A stretch of DNA of 64,000 nucleotides from the NCBI RefSeq assembly GCF_002155695.1, contig NZ_MUYJ01000014.1:1-64000 (forward strand), given 5' to 3'. Positions within the stretch are counted from its first letter, which is position 1, and every line of letters starts with the position of its first letter. This document shows, in pieces, positions 16,414 through 27,764 of the stretch. The notes under the pieces were generated by a model. The model was not told the DNA's origin. It ran no database searches and worked only from the letters and a program-made list of their open reading frames with translations. This stretch comes from Erythrobacter tepidarius (GTDB lineage: Bacteria; Pseudomonadota; Alphaproteobacteria; Sphingomonadales; Sphingomonadaceae). The position numbers were made by a program, and so were the translations under genes.

Positions 16414-16600
16414 GGTCTTGGCTCCTGTTCTTGGCGGCCGCTCAGGCGATCCGCGGATCCGGCTGCCTGACGCGGAAAGGCAAGTGGCAGCCACGAAGAC
16501 ATAATGGCGATTGCAAGCCGTCGGGACAAGGCTTGATTTATCGCAGCCTTTTTGGCGCACCGGGAGCCTGAACCGGTGCGACCCGCAGCAAGCCGAAGGA

Positions 16601-17986
<1,386 letters not shown>

Positions 17987-18033
17987 CGGCTAGGCTCCTT
18001 CGGATGGGAGTTTCAGGGGTGCGGGAGGTTGCA

Positions 18034-20265
18034 TCAAGCGGGCTGTCCTTCGACAGCCTGTGGATTGCGGGCGAAGCGCAAGGTGACGCGCGTTCCGCCG
18101 CTCGGCGTGCTGGCAAAGCTCATGTCGCCGCCGTGTTCGTCGACGATCTTGTTGACGATCGCCAGGCCGAGTCCGGTGCCCTTTTCGCGGGTGGTGACAT
18201 AGGGTTCGATAATGCGTTCCCGGTCAGCGGGAAGGCCCACGCCATTGTCCTCGATAGTGACAGTGATGGCCTCGCCCGCGTCGGCGATGGTGACGGCGAT
18301 TTCGCCCATGTACGCACCTTTCATCTCACCCGCCCGCGCCTCGACCGCCTCGACCGCGTTCTTAAGGACGTTGGTCATCGCCTGCCCGAACTGGTGGCGA
18401 TCACAGCGCAGCTCGCGGTCGCGCAGGTCCGTGGATGACACGCTGAAGGCGATGCCCGAATGGGCGACTTCCTGCAGGAAGACCGCCTGCCGCACGAGAT
18501 CGAGCGCGTCCTCGTTGCGGAAAACAGGTTTGGGCAGGCGGGCGAAAGATGAGAATTCGTCGACCATCTTCCTGAGATCACCAACCTGCCGCACGATGGT
18601 GCTGGTCAGGTCATCGAACAGGTCGCGTTCGTCATCGTTGATCTGGGTGCGGTAGCGCCGCTTGAGGCGCTCGGTCGCCAGCTGGATCGGGGTGAGCGGG
18701 TTCTTGATCTCGTGCGCAATCCGGCGGGCAACGTCCGACCACGCCGCCTGGCGCTGGTCGAGCAACTGGCGGGTGATGTCCTCGAAAGTGATGACGTGCC
18801 CGCTGGTCCCCGGCGCGACCTTGACCGCGAGGGTCAGCAGCTCGGTGCCCTTGGCGTGGGTAATGATCGCACGCTCCTTGCCCTCGGCGATCAGGCGGAC
18901 GATCTCGGGCGCCAGCTGTTCGAGCGACTGGCCGGTTATGTCCGTGCCGTCTTTCCCGGGCGCGGACAGCAGCGCCTGCGCCGAGGAATTCATCAGCGTC
19001 ACGCGGTTCCGGTCATCGACCGAGATCACCCCGGCGGTGACGGATTCGAGCACGGCCTCCATGAAGGCGCGGCGATCATCGATCTGGCGGTTGGCGTTCA
19101 CCAAGGCCTGGGTCTGCTTGTCGAGCTGCGCAGTCATGCGGTTGAAGGCGCGGTTGAGCAGGCCGATCTCGTCTGCGCCGGTGCGCCCTTCAAGACGAAG
19201 GGCGAAGTTGCCCTGCCCCACCTTGCGCGCCGCGCCGACCAGATCGGTCAAGGGCTTCACTTGCCGGTCCGCGAAGCGCAGCGCGAACCATATTGCGAGC
19301 CCTACCAGCAACAGGCTGGCTGCCACCAGCGCGATGTTGAAGCGCAGCTGGAGCATGCGTGCACTGCCGGTGAGACGATTATAGGCGGTGACGATCGATT
19401 GCGCACGCGACCACGAATTGAACATTGTCTCCTCGGTGGTGCGGGCGTTGTAGAGATAGATACCGCTGTCGGGGTCGATCGGCGCCAGGGCCTCGATCCG
19501 CTCGGGGCTGCCCTCCACCACGACGAATTCTCCCTGCTCCAGACGCGGCAGCGAACGGGCGGCAAATTCGAGCGGGCTGTTGTCCTCGGTGAGATTGAGA
19601 ATCGCCGCCGTGCGCAGCGATCCATCGGGCATGCGCTGCAGGATCGCGCTCTCGGAAATCTTGCGCCCCTGCGTCTGCAAGGCATAGAAATCGGGGAAAT
19701 CCCCATCGGTGATCGTCACGCGTTCGAGTATGAAGCGCATGTCGCTCGCCATGGCGAGGGTTTCCTGCTGCACATCGCGCTGGTTGGCATCGTAGTAGTT
19801 CTGCGCCAGAGCGTTGGCGTTTTCCATCAAGCCACGGGAATCGTCGGAAAACCAGAAATCTACCCCGGTCTGGAAAAGGAAGGCGGCAAAGCCTGCTACC
19901 AGCAGCGTGGGAATGGCGGCGACCATCGAGAAGAAGAACACGAGGCGGACGTGCAGCCGCGCTGTGCTGCCCGCGGCGCGGCGCAGCGCCACCCGGCGGC
20001 CAATCAGCACGAGCAGCGCCATCGCCGGCACCAGCGTCGCCATCAGCAGCACCGATACCTGCATGGTCGGCAGCAGCACATCCGGCGCCGAGGCACGCGA
20101 ATAGGTCAGCCACGTCACGCCGATTGCCGCGAGCAAAGCGATGCCTGCGAGGATTTCCAGCCAGCGAAAGATGTTCGCGCGGCGCGAAGCGACGATAAAC
20201 CGCCGCCACCAGCGCGGCGGTTGCAGCGTCCTCAGGCGCTTTGCGGGTGGAACAGGCGCATCCAT
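18034..20265 (-). CDS. ntrY: Sensor histidine kinase NtrY
   Basis: A 743-residue membrane kinase. N-terminal transmembrane segments at about 33-55, 70-90 and 110-135 are followed by a large extracytoplasmic region (about 140-300), another membrane span (about 305-325), a HAMP domain (RFADRQVKPLTDLVGAARKV) and a PAS domain. The dimerisation helix carries phospho-acceptor His (RRIAHEIKNPLTP), and the ATPase lobe has the N box, NGVGLP (G1) and GTGLGLAIV (G2) motifs. The start at 20265 (MDAPVPP) is preferred to 20295 because ten residues upstream (MPHHCCKDAT) look non-conserved. Partner of NtrX. Confidence 0.94.
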   Translation of the reverse strand: MDAPVPPAKRLRTLQPPRWWRRFIVASRRANIFRWLEILAGIALLAAIGVTWLTYSRASAPDVLLPTMQVSVLLMATLVPAMALLVLIGRRVALRRAAGSTARLHVRLVFFFSMVAAIPTLLVAGFAAFLFQTGVDFWFSDDSRGLMENANALAQNYYDANQRDVQQETLAMASDMRFILERVTITDGDFPDFYALQTQGRKISESAILQRMPDGSLRTAAILNLTEDNSPLEFAARSLPRLEQGEFVVVEGSPERIEALAPIDPDSGIYLYNARTTEETMFNSWSRAQSIVTAYNRLTGSARMLQLRFNIALVAASLLLVGLAIWFALRFADRQVKPLTDLVGAARKVGQGNFALRLEGRTGADEIGLLNRAFNRMTAQLDKQTQALVNANRQIDDRRAFMEAVLESVTAGVISVDDRNRVTLMNSSAQALLSAPGKDGTDITGQSLEQLAPEIVRLIAEGKERAIITHAKGTELLTLAVKVAPGTSGHVITFEDITRQLLDQRQAAWSDVARRIAHEIKNPLTPIQLATERLKRRYRTQINDDERDLFDDLTSTIVRQVGDLRKMVDEFSSFARLPKPVFRNEDALDLVRQAVFLQEVAHSGIAFSVSSTDLRDRELRCDRHQFGQAMTNVLKNAVEAVEARAGEMKGAYMGEIAVTIADAGEAITVTIEDNGVGLPADRERIIEPYVTTREKGTGLGLAIVNKIVDEHGGDMSFASTPSGGTRVTLRFARNPQAVEGQPA

Positions 20266-20334
20266 CGTTGCGTCTTTACAACAATGGTGTGGCAAATGTG
20301 CAAGCCGAAACGGCTCGGTAATGCCCCGATTGCG

Positions 20335-21798
20335 TCAGCCCGTTTGGGAAAAGCGATCGGGTTGCAGCCCCAATTCGCCGATCCGCTTGCGCAGCGTGTT
20401 GCGGTTGATACCGAGCAGCTCCGCGGCGCGCAGCTGGTTGCCGCCCGTCCGCCCGAGCGCATACTCGATCAGGGGTTTTTCAAAGGCGGCCAGCGCGCGA
20501 TGGTAAAGCGTGCCGGACGGCGGGCTCTCGCTGGCCAGCCAGGCCGCCAGAGCCGGGCCGAAGCCTTCCTCTCCAACGCGTTGCCCGCCCGTCGCGGTGT
20601 CGACCTCATTGTCGATGATCTCCGTCAGCGTCGCGACGTCGATCCGCTCCTCGCGCGCCATCAGCGCAAGCCTATAGATGACATTGCGCAGCTCGCGGAC
20701 ATTGCCGCGCCAGCTGCGTTGCTCCAGTCGTGCGATCGCTTCGGGCGTGAGATGCCGGCGGGGCAGGCCATCCTCCGCCGCCAGCACCAGGAAATGCTGC
20801 GCCAGCGCGGCAATATCCTCGCGCCGCTCGCGCAGCGGCGGCAGCCTGATCGGCACGACGTTGAGCCGGTAGAACAAGTCCTCGCGGAAGGTGCCCGCGG
20901 CAATCATCGGCGCAAGATCGCGATTGGTGGCAGCCACGATGCGGACATTGACCGCGATTTCCTGGCGTCCGCCCACCCGGCGGATGCGCCCCGATTGCAG
21001 CGCGCGCAGCAGCCGGGTCTGCGCCTCGGGCGGCATGTCGCCGATTTCGTCGAGGAACAGGGTGCCGCCATGCGCCTGCTCGAACTTGCCGATTGCCTGG
21101 GCAATCGCTCCGGTGAAGGCGCCCTTCTCATGGCCGAACAGCTCGCTTTCGACGAGATCGGCGGGGATTGCCGCCGTGTTGACCGCAACGAAGGGCCCTG
21201 TGCGACGACTGCCGAGCTCGTGGATCGCCTCGGCCACCAGCTCCTTGCCGGTACCGCTTTCGCCCGTGATCAGCACCGTGAGATCATTGCGCAGCACCCG
21301 GGTGATCATGCGGTAAACCGTCTGCATCGCCGGACTGCGGCCGACCAGCGGCATCCGGGCGGTTTCACTCTCCTCCTCATCCTTCAGCCTGCCCGGCTTT
21401 CCGCCGGCCTCGCTCACCAGCTTGGCATAGTGTGCCGAGGCTTGACGGACCGCGTGCACGAGTTGATCGAGATCGAAGGGCTTGGGGAAGTACTCGAAGG
21501 CCTCACTTTCGCTGGCGCGCACCGCGGTATCGAGGGTGTTCTGGGCGGAAAGGACGATCACCGGCAGCAGCGGTGCGTGCGCGCGCACCTCGGCAAGGCT
21601 TGCAAGTCCGTCACCGTCTTCGAGGATCACGTCGCTCAGCATCACCCCGAAGCGACGTTCCTTCAGCAGTCGGTCCCGTTCGGCGATGCTCGTGCAGTGG
21701 GTGATCGTGAAACCCTCGTCCTCGAGGGCTGCGATGATCACCGTGGCAATCGCCGCGTCGTCTTCAACCAGCAGAATATTGCGCGCGCCCTTGGCCAT
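20335..21798 (-). CDS. ntrC: Nitrogen regulator NtrC
   Basis: A 487-residue sigma-54-dependent activator. The receiver domain has phospho-acceptor D56. The AAA+ domain has Walker A GESGTGKE (179-186) and an intact sigma-54 contact loop GAFTGA (226-231), in contrast to NtrX next door. A C-terminal Fis-type DNA-binding helix ([19 protein letters not shown]) completes it. Phosphorylated by NtrB under nitrogen limitation, it activates glnA and other nitrogen-scavenging genes. It lies 3 bases behind ntrB, so the two are one transcription unit. Confidence 0.95.
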   Translation of the reverse strand: MAKGARNILLVEDDAAIATVIIAALEDEGFTITHCTSIAERDRLLKERRFGVMLSDVILEDGDGLASLAEVRAHAPLLPVIVLSAQNTLDTAVRASESEAFEYFPKPFDLDQLVHAVRQASAHYAKLVSEAGGKPGRLKDEEESETARMPLVGRSPAMQTVYRMITRVLRNDLTVLITGESGTGKELVAEAIHELGSRRTGPFVAVNTAAIPADLVESELFGHEKGAFTGAIAQAIGKFEQAHGGTLFLDEIGDMPPEAQTRLLRALQSGRIRRVGGRQEIAVNVRIVAATNRDLAPMIAAGTFREDLFYRLNVVPIRLPPLRERREDIAALAQHFLVLAAEDGLPRRHLTPEAIARLEQRSWRGNVRELRNVIYRLALMAREERIDVATLTEIIDNEVDTATGGQRVGEEGFGPALAAWLASESPPSGTLYHRALAAFEKPLIEYALGRTGGNQLRAAELLGINRNTLRKRIGELGLQPDRFSQTG

Positions 21799-21801
21799 GG
21801 A

Positions 21802-22875
21802 TCAGCTCTGCCTGGGAGCCTGCGGCAGGTGCAGGCGGAAATTGGTAAGACCGGCGCGGACATCGCGATCATGGCTGACATTGCCATTCATGTCGCCAAT
21901 CAGCTTGCGAACCAGCGATAGGCCCAGCCCCTGCCCCGAAGGCTTGGACGAGACGAAGGGCTCGAACACGTGATCGCGCAGACCCGGATCGATGCCGGGG
22001 CCATTGTCACTTACGGTAATCTCGATCGGGAGCGGCACCGTCCGCCCCCTGCGGATAGCGCTGAACGCGAGGCCGCTCACGAAGCGCGTCTGCACCACGA
22101 CTTCGGCGCCTGCACCTCGCTGCAAGGCAGCGTCGCGGGCGTTGGAGACAAGATTGATCAGCACCTGCTCCAGCGCATCGCGATTGGCGAGCACGGGCGG
22201 CAGAGAGGGATCGAACTCCTCGCGTATGACGATTGCATCCCGCTCGCTGTCGGCTGCGCGCATGGTGGCAATCGCGCTGCGGATGGCTTCGTGCGGATTG
22301 CACGGCTCGACCGGCCCGATGCGGGTACTGCCGAGCTGCTGCATCCGGTCAATGAGGCGCGCGATCCGGTCGACTTCGTCGGTGATCATGCGGGCAAGCT
22401 TCTTGTCGGCATCGGGCAGCTTGCGCGCGACCAGTTGGCCCGCCCCGCGGATCGCGGCGAGCGGGTTCTTGATCTCGTGTGCCAGCACCGCCGGCGCGCT
22501 GAGCATCGCTTCTCCGCCCTGCTGGTGGCCCGGATCTTCGTGCCCGACCTCAGACAGGGTGACAATCCGCCATCCGGGGAAACCGCCGAGCGGCGAGACA
22601 GTCATGTTGACGCGGACCTCCGCGCCGGCTGCCGAAATCACCAGGTCGCGCGCCACCAGAGCCTCATCCGCCTGCTCGAGCCGGACTGCGACACGCGCGT
22701 CGATCGGCCCGATGCGCTCGATCAGGGACGTGCCGACAAGCCGCGCCGCGCTGGTGCCGAGCAGATTTTCGGCGGCATGGTTGACCTCGGCGATCCGCCC
22801 GCGCGGATCGATCAGCAAGACCGCGAAAATCATCCCGGCGATCTGCGAGCGCGGATCAGGCAGGAGGTCTGACAT
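21802..22875 (-). CDS. ntrB: Nitrogen sensor kinase/phosphatase NtrB
   Basis: A 357-residue soluble kinase without transmembrane segments. The N-terminal PAS domain is at about 12-115. The phospho-acceptor His lies in VLAHEIKNPLAA, and the ATPase domain has LINLVSNARDA (N box), DNGPGI (G1) and GQGLGLSLV (G2). Its activity is set by PII (GlnB), which is not in this window. I chose the ATG at 22875 (MSDLLPDPRS); a GTG start at 22908 would overlap the end of dusB. Gene order dusB-ntrB-ntrC-ntrY-ntrX is the classical alphaproteobacterial arrangement. Confidence 0.94.
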   Translation of the reverse strand: MSDLLPDPRSQIAGMIFAVLLIDPRGRIAEVNHAAENLLGTSAARLVGTSLIERIGPIDARVAVRLEQADEALVARDLVISAAGAEVRVNMTVSPLGGFPGWRIVTLSEVGHEDPGHQQGGEAMLSAPAVLAHEIKNPLAAIRGAGQLVARKLPDADKKLARMITDEVDRIARLIDRMQQLGSTRIGPVEPCNPHEAIRSAIATMRAADSERDAIVIREEFDPSLPPVLANRDALEQVLINLVSNARDAALQRGAGAEVVVQTRFVSGLAFSAIRRGRTVPLPIEITVSDNGPGIDPGLRDHVFEPFVSSKPSGQGLGLSLVRKLIGDMNGNVSHDRDVRAGLTNFRLHLPQAPRQS

Positions 22876-22911
22876 GCCTGAGCCCACCCTTTCGCCGGCG
22901 CGCCCCACGGC

Positions 22912-23928
22912 TCAGGCCGCCTTCTGCATCAGAAATGGTTCATAAAAGCGTGCGATCTCGTCGAGCACCCGATCGGGATCGTCGATGAAGTTGACCTTGT
23001 TGCGGAACTCGGCCGAGCCGTGCAGGCCCTTGGTGTACCAGCCGAGGTGCTTGCGGGCCATCTTCACCCCCGTCTCGCGCCCGTAATGATCGAGCATGCG
23101 GTTGTAGTGCTCGACCAGCACGGCATATTGTTCGTCGATGCTCGGGGTCGGCAGTGCCTTGCCGGTGCGCCACCAGTGCATCACCTGCCCCAGCAGCCAT
23201 GGCTTGCCATAGGCGCCGCGCCCGATCATCACGCCATCCGCGCCCGACTGCTCAAGCGCCTTGGCGGCATCCTCGATCCCGCAGATATCGCCGTTGACGA
23301 TCACGGGGATTTTGACGGCATCCTTGACCTTGCGCACGAAAGCCCAATCAGCGCGTCCCTGGTACATCTGGTTGCGGGTGCGCCCGTGAACGGTGACCAT
23401 CTGTACGCCCAGATCCTCGGCAATGCGGGCCACCTCCGGGGCGTTGAGGCTGTCATGGCACCAACCCATGCGCATCTTGACAGTAACCGGGACTTTCACC
23501 GCCTTAACCGTCGCTTCCATCAGACGGACTGCAAGCGGCACTTCGCGCATCAGCGCCGAGCCGGCAAACTGGCCGACGACTTTGCGCACCGGGCATCCGA
23601 AATTGATGTCGATGATCGCCGCACCATTGCCTTCCTGGATCTTCGCCGCCTCGGCCATCGATGCGGGATCGCAGCCGACCAGCTGCATCGAGACCGGTTC
23701 CTCGATCCGGTCCCAGGCGGTCTTCTGCACGCTCACGCGGGTCTCGCGGATCGCCGCCTCGCTGGCCACCATCTCGGTAACGTTGAGGCCCGATCCATAG
23801 CGCCGCACCAGCGTGCGGAACGGCATGTCGGTGACACCCGTCATCGGCGCGAGGATGACCGGATCCTTGATGGTGACAGGGCCGATGGTAAGCGGCTTCA
23901 GAGCCGGCGGAGAGGGAAGCGAGGTCAT
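22912..23928 (-). CDS. dusB: tRNA-dihydrouridine synthase (NifR3/DusB)
   Basis: A 338-residue FMN enzyme that reduces uridines in the tRNA D loop. The TIM-barrel signatures are [13 protein letters not shown], the catalytic cysteine in [20 protein letters not shown] and [18 protein letters not shown]. Its historical name nifR3 comes from being first gene of the ntr operon in Rhodobacter. The stop lies about 36 bases ahead of ntrB. It is divergent from ispDF with an 80-base spacer that must hold both promoters. Confidence 0.95.
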   Translation of the reverse strand: MTSLPSPPALKPLTIGPVTIKDPVILAPMTGVTDMPFRTLVRRYGSGLNVTEMVASEAAIRETRVSVQKTAWDRIEEPVSMQLVGCDPASMAEAAKIQEGNGAAIIDINFGCPVRKVVGQFAGSALMREVPLAVRLMEATVKAVKVPVTVKMRMGWCHDSLNAPEVARIAEDLGVQMVTVHGRTRNQMYQGRADWAFVRKVKDAVKIPVIVNGDICGIEDAAKALEQSGADGVMIGRGAYGKPWLLGQVMHWWRTGKALPTPSIDEQYAVLVEHYNRMLDHYGRETGVKMARKHLGWYTKGLHGSAEFRNKVNFIDDPDRVLDEIARFYEPFLMQKAA

Positions 23929-24008
23929 GTCAGACGGTGTGCCTAATAATTGGGCAGGGGCATAGTGGATTGCCGAAAGCCCGTCCAGACTTTAAGCGAT
24001 TGGCCCTG

Positions 24009-25166
24009 ATGGCGAGCCTTTCAGACCTCCCCCCCTTTGCCGCAATCGTCGTCGCTGCGGGCAAGGGACTGCGTGCGGGCGGCGACGTGCCCAAGCAGTT
24101 CCGCCAGTGGCGTGGCAAGCCGCTGATGCGGCATTCGGTTGAAGCGCTGCTGGCGGCCGGAGCGAGGCCACTTGTGGTCGTGGTCAGCGAAGATGCCGAA
24201 GCCGATGCAGCTGCGGCGCTGGCAGGGCTTGACGGTCTGCGCGTGGTTCATGGCGGCGCCTCGCGGCAGGATTCGGTGCGCAACGGACTTGAGGCTCTCG
24301 CTGGCGATGCGCCCGTGCATGTCCTCATCCACGACGCTGCCCGCCCCGATCTGCCCGGCGCCGCGATCAAGCGGCTGCTCGCAGCGCTCGAGGCCCATTC
24401 CGGGGCAATCCCCGTGCTGCCGGTGGTCGACAGTCTCGCGGTGGCTGGCGCGGACGGCACGATGGCTGGCAAGGCCGAGCGCGAGAGTCTGCGCCGTGTC
24501 CAGACCCCGCAGGCTTTCCGTTTTGCCGACATCCTCGCCGCCCATCGCGCCTGGGACGGGCCGACTGATGCCGGCGACGATGCGCAAGTGCTGCTGGCAC
24601 ATTCCGGTTCGATCGGCCTTGTCGATGGGGACGAGCGCCTGAGGAAGATTACTTTCGCGGAGGATTTCGTGAACGCGGCGACCATCCCGGCCATTCGCAT
24701 CGGACAAGGCTATGACGTTCACCGCCTCGCGGCGGGTGAGGAACTGTGGCTGTGCGGCGTGCGGATCCCGCATGAGAAAGGGCTGTCGGGCCATTCGGAT
24801 GCCGATGTTGCGCTCCACGCGATTACCGACGCCGTGCTCGGAGCAATAGGAGCCGGCGACATAGGCACGCACTTCCCGCCGAGCGATCCGCAGTGGCGCG
24901 GGGCGCGCTCGGCCCTGTTCCTTTCCCATGCGGTAGAATTGGCGCGCGAAGCTGGCTACGAAATCGGCAATGTCGATCTGACGCTGATCTGCGAAGCGCC
25001 CAAAATCGGTCCCCATCGCCAGACGATGCGCGCGCGCCTTGCCCAAATCATGCGCACGAGCGAAGGTGCGGTCAGCATCAAGGCGACCACCACCGAGAAA
25101 CTCGGCTTCACCGGTCGCGGCGAAGGCATTGCCGCGCAGGCCATTGTGATGCTTAGTCTTGCCTGA
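24009..25166 (+). CDS. ispDF: Bifunctional IspD/IspF (MEP pathway)
   Basis: A 385-residue fusion of two non-consecutive isoprenoid enzymes. The N-terminal half (about 1-225) is 2-C-methyl-D-erythritol 4-phosphate cytidylyltransferase, with AAIVVAAGKG, PKQFRQW and HDAARP. The C-terminal half (about 228-385) is 2-C-methyl-D-erythritol 2,4-cyclodiphosphate synthase, with GQGYDVHRL, GHSDADVALHAI and the IKATTTEKLGF end. Such fusions are common in alpha- and epsilonproteobacteria. The ATG at 24009 is preferred because residues encoded further upstream are unlike IspD. Confidence 0.96.
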   Translation: MASLSDLPPFAAIVVAAGKGLRAGGDVPKQFRQWRGKPLMRHSVEALLAAGARPLVVVVSEDAEADAAAALAGLDGLRVVHGGASRQDSVRNGLEALAGDAPVHVLIHDAARPDLPGAAIKRLLAALEAHSGAIPVLPVVDSLAVAGADGTMAGKAERESLRRVQTPQAFRFADILAAHRAWDGPTDAGDDAQVLLAHSGSIGLVDGDERLRKITFAEDFVNAATIPAIRIGQGYDVHRLAAGEELWLCGVRIPHEKGLSGHSDADVALHAITDAVLGAIGAGDIGTHFPPSDPQWRGARSALFLSHAVELAREAGYEIGNVDLTLICEAPKIGPHRQTMRARLAQIMRTSEGAVSIKATTTEKLGFTGRGEGIAAQAIVMLSLA

Positions 25167-25180
25167 AAGGAGCTCCTGAC

Positions 25181-25741
25181 ATGAACAAGCCTTTTCTTGC
25201 CCCTGCCCTCGCTCTGCTTGCCCTCGCCTCGGGCACTGCGGCGCAGGCTCAGCAGCAGGCCTGCGTCGATGCCAACGATCTGGGCGACGCGGTGCTCTAT
25301 GCAATGCCAATCGCCTATGATGCAGTCGGCACGGCATGTTCGAAGCAATTGACGCGCGACGGCTTCATGGCGCGCGGCGGGGATGCCTTCATCGCGAAGT
25401 TCCGCAGCCATCAGGACAAGGCGTGGCCCGGGGCCTTCCGCCTGCTGAAGACCTTTATGGCCAAGGATGCTGGAGGCCAGGGCGCATCGGGCACCGACAT
25501 GACCGCAATGATCGCCAGCCTCCCCGAGGAATCCCTGCGGCCCTTTGTCGATGGCCTCGTCGGCCAGATGATTGCAGGCGAGATCAAGCCGGAAAGCTGT
25601 TCCAAGATCGAGCGCGGCATGGAACTGCTCAGCCCCCTGCCCGTCGAGAACGTCGCCGGGCTGATGACTTTCATCGCCGAGCTTGCCGATCTCAAGGACC
25701 CGAAGATTTGTAGCGCTGCTCCGGCCCGCAAGTCCAGATAG
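25181..25741 (+). CDS. Secreted protein of unknown function
   Basis: A 186-residue protein with a clear signal peptide (residues 1 to about 23, cleavage after AQA) and a strong AAGGAG ribosome-binding site. The mature part is soluble with four cysteines (QQACVDAND, GTACSKQ, ESCSKI, KICSAAP), probably two disulfides. I recognise no family motif. It lies 14 bases behind ispDF and 7 bases before the CinA-like gene, so the three are likely co-transcribed. Confidence 0.8.
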   Translation: MNKPFLAPALALLALASGTAAQAQQQACVDANDLGDAVLYAMPIAYDAVGTACSKQLTRDGFMARGGDAFIAKFRSHQDKAWPGAFRLLKTFMAKDAGGQGASGTDMTAMIASLPEESLRPFVDGLVGQMIAGEIKPESCSKIERGMELLSPLPVENVAGLMTFIAELADLKDPKICSAAPARKSR

Positions 25742-25748
25742 GCCCACG

Positions 25749-26252
25749 ATGCTGCTCCCCGAGGATATCACCAGCCTTGCTGCCCGCGTTGTCGCGGAAA
25801 ACGCGGCCTTGGGGCGGACGATCGCTACCGCCGAAAGCTGCACTGGCGGACTGGTGGCCGGGGCGATCACCGAGATCGCCGGATCTTCCGCGGTGCTTGA
25901 TCGCGGCTTCGTGACCTATTCGAACGAAGCCAAGATGGAGATGCTGGGCGTGGCGCGGGACATCATCGAGACCTTCGGCGCGGTTTCGATCGCCTGTGCC
26001 TGGGCGATGGCCAAGGGCGCGCTGGACCGCTCGAAAGCCGATGTTGCGGTGGCGATCAGCGGGGTGGCAGGTCCGGGCGGCGGCACAGCGCTGAAACCGG
26101 TTGGCACGGTGGTATTCGCACGTGTGCTGCGCAACGAAACCGGAGAGCCGCAGGGCGAGCTCAAGTTCTTCGAGGGCGGCGATGGACCTGAAGGCCGTGC
26201 CGAGATCCGCCGTCAGGCGACGCTTTGCGCGCTCGAATTGCTGTTGCCGTAA
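25749..26252 (+). CDS. CinA-family nicotinamide-nucleotide amidohydrolase (PncC-type)
   Basis: A 167-residue single-domain protein matching the C-terminal amidase domain of CinA. Typical motifs are TAESCTGGLVAGAITEIAGSS, GFVTYSNEAK, and AISGVAGPGGGTALKPVGTV. It converts NMN to NaMN and ammonia in pyridine-nucleotide salvage. Its 3' end overlaps the convergent COQ10-like gene by 40 bases. Confidence 0.92.
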   Translation: MLLPEDITSLAARVVAENAALGRTIATAESCTGGLVAGAITEIAGSSAVLDRGFVTYSNEAKMEMLGVARDIIETFGAVSIACAWAMAKGALDRSKADVAVAISGVAGPGGGTALKPVGTVVFARVLRNETGEPQGELKFFEGGDGPEGRAEIRRQATLCALELLLP

Positions 26253-26674
26253 AGCTGCTCTGCGCGCTTTTCGAAGGCTTCCACCATCTTGCGGAAGGCC
26301 TTGTCGAAATATTGCCCGGCGATCCTCTCGAACAGGCGGTTCTTGAAAGAAAATTCGACGAGAAAGTCGATCTCGCAGGTGTGATCGTCGAGCGCGCGGA
26401 AAATCCAGACATTGTCGAGGTCGCTCAGCGGCCCGTCGATATAGTGCACGTCGATCTCGCGCGGGCGATCCTTCTTCACCCGCGACGTGAAACTTTCGCG
26501 CAGGGATTTGAACCCCACCACCATGTCCGCGACCATCTCGGTCTCGCTGTTCGAGCGCACGCGCGTTGCCACGACCCAGGGGAGGAACTCACCATAGCGG
26601 CCCACATCGGCCACCAGATCGAACATTTGTTCGGCGCTGTAGGGCAATCGCCGGGTTTCGCGGGTGCCGGGCAT
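26213..26674 (-). CDS. COQ10/RatA-like coenzyme Q-binding START-domain protein
   Basis: A 153-residue SRPBCC/START-like protein, starting [34 protein letters not shown], the usual opening of the COQ10/RatA family. In mitochondria the homologue binds ubiquinone and supports respiration; the bacterial RatA name comes from a toxin claim in E. coli. It starts inside the stop codon of lipA (TGATG), so both are translated from one message, and it overlaps convergent cinA at its end. Confidence 0.9.
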   Translation of the reverse strand: MPGTRETRRLPYSAEQMFDLVADVGRYGEFLPWVVATRVRSNSETEMVADMVVGFKSLRESFTSRVKKDRPREIDVHYIDGPLSDLDNVWIFRALDDHTCEIDFLVEFSFKNRLFERIAGQYFDKAFRKMVEAFEKRAEQLYGNSNSSAQSVA

Positions 26675-27642
26675 CAGACCTTCGCGCGCTCCTGAACGTG
26701 GGCGAGCTGCGCCTCGCGCGCGGCGCGCATGGCGGCAAAATCCTCTCCCGCGTGGTAGCTCGAACGGGTGAGCGGGCTGGAGGCGACCTGCAGGAAACCT
26801 TTGGCCCGCGCAATCGCGCCATAGGCGGCGAAGGCCTTGGGGGTGACAAATTCCTCGACCTTGGCGTGCCTCGGCGTCGGTTGAAGATATTGGCCCATGG
26901 TGATGAAATCGACTTCGGCCGAACGCATGTCGTCCATCACCTGGTGCACCTCAAGGCGCTGCTCGCCCAGTCCCAGCATAATCCCCGATTTGGTGAAGAT
27001 CAGCGGATTGTGCGCCTTGACCTCTTCCAAAAGGCGGAGCGAGGCATAGTAGCGTGCGCCGGGGCGGATCGTGGGATAGAGCCGCGGCACAGTCTCAAGG
27101 TTGTGATTGTAAACGTCCGGCCCAGCTTCGCAGATCATCTCCACCGCGCGGCGCATCTTGCCGCGGAAATCGGGGGTGAGGATCTCGATCGTGGTTTTCG
27201 GCGTCGTGCGACGCAGCGCTTCGATCACCTTGACGAACTGGCTCGCGCCGCCGTCAGGCAGGTCATCGCGGTCAACCGAGGTGATGACGATGTGTTCGAG
27301 CCCCATCTTGGCCGCGGCAATCGCGGTGTTTTCGGGCTCCAGCGGATCGACCGCGCGCGGCATCCCGGTCTTGACGTTGCAGAAGGCGCAGGCCCGGGTG
27401 CAGACATCGCCGAGAATCATCACCGTCGCGTGCTTCTTGGTCCAGCATTCGCCGATATTCGGACAGGCGGCTTCCTCGCACACGGTGTTCAGGTTCAATT
27501 CGCGCATCAGCCTGCGCGTTTCGTGATAGCCTTCGCTTACCGGGGCGCGCACCCGGATCCAATCGGGCTTGCGCTGGCGCGCGGGGCGGGACGAGGCGGG
27601 ATCGGCGGATGGCGCGCTGGCGAGATCGTTCATAGGCGCCAT
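26674..27642 (-). CDS. lipA: Lipoyl synthase
   Basis: A 322-residue radical-SAM enzyme that inserts two sulfurs into octanoyl groups on lipoyl domains. It has the auxiliary cluster motif [13 protein letters not shown] and the radical-SAM motif [10 protein letters not shown]. Substrates in this window would include the lipoyl domain of PdhB. It is preceded by a 122-base spacer that holds the terminator of the upstream TPR gene, so it has its own promoter, and it is coupled to the COQ10-like gene downstream. Confidence 0.97.
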   Translation of the reverse strand: MAPMNDLASAPSADPASSRPARQRKPDWIRVRAPVSEGYHETRRLMRELNLNTVCEEAACPNIGECWTKKHATVMILGDVCTRACAFCNVKTGMPRAVDPLEPENTAIAAAKMGLEHIVITSVDRDDLPDGGASQFVKVIEALRRTTPKTTIEILTPDFRGKMRRAVEMICEAGPDVYNHNLETVPRLYPTIRPGARYYASLRLLEEVKAHNPLIFTKSGIMLGLGEQRLEVHQVMDDMRSAEVDFITMGQYLQPTPRHAKVEEFVTPKAFAAYGAIARAKGFLQVASSPLTRSSYHAGEDFAAMRAAREAQLAHVQERAKV

Positions 27643-27712
27643 TTAGGCGCGCGAGCACGCTCCCGCAAGCGCGGGCAAAGCGCCATTGCGATTGGGCCAT
27701 GTGCAAGACAAA

Positions 27713-27741
27713 GGGGCGGCAAGGCCATCGCCCGCCGCCCC
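27713..27741 (-). terminator. Terminator after the TPR-protein gene
   Basis: Stem GGGGCGGC/GCCGCCCC (27713-27720 with 27734-27741), 13-base loop. On the minus strand it is followed by TTTGTCTTG. It lies 24 bases beyond the stop of the TPR gene and before lipA on the same strand. Confidence 0.65.
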
Positions 27742-27764
27742 TCGATTTTTCTCAATCGCGCGGA

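Noticed and set aside
18712..21921. A 1069-codon open frame on the plus strand, and a 983-codon one at 39277-42228
   Set aside because: They lie exactly antisense to ntrY/ntrC and to pdhB/pdhA. High GC leaves antisense frames open; no ribosome-binding site or recognisable domain is present.
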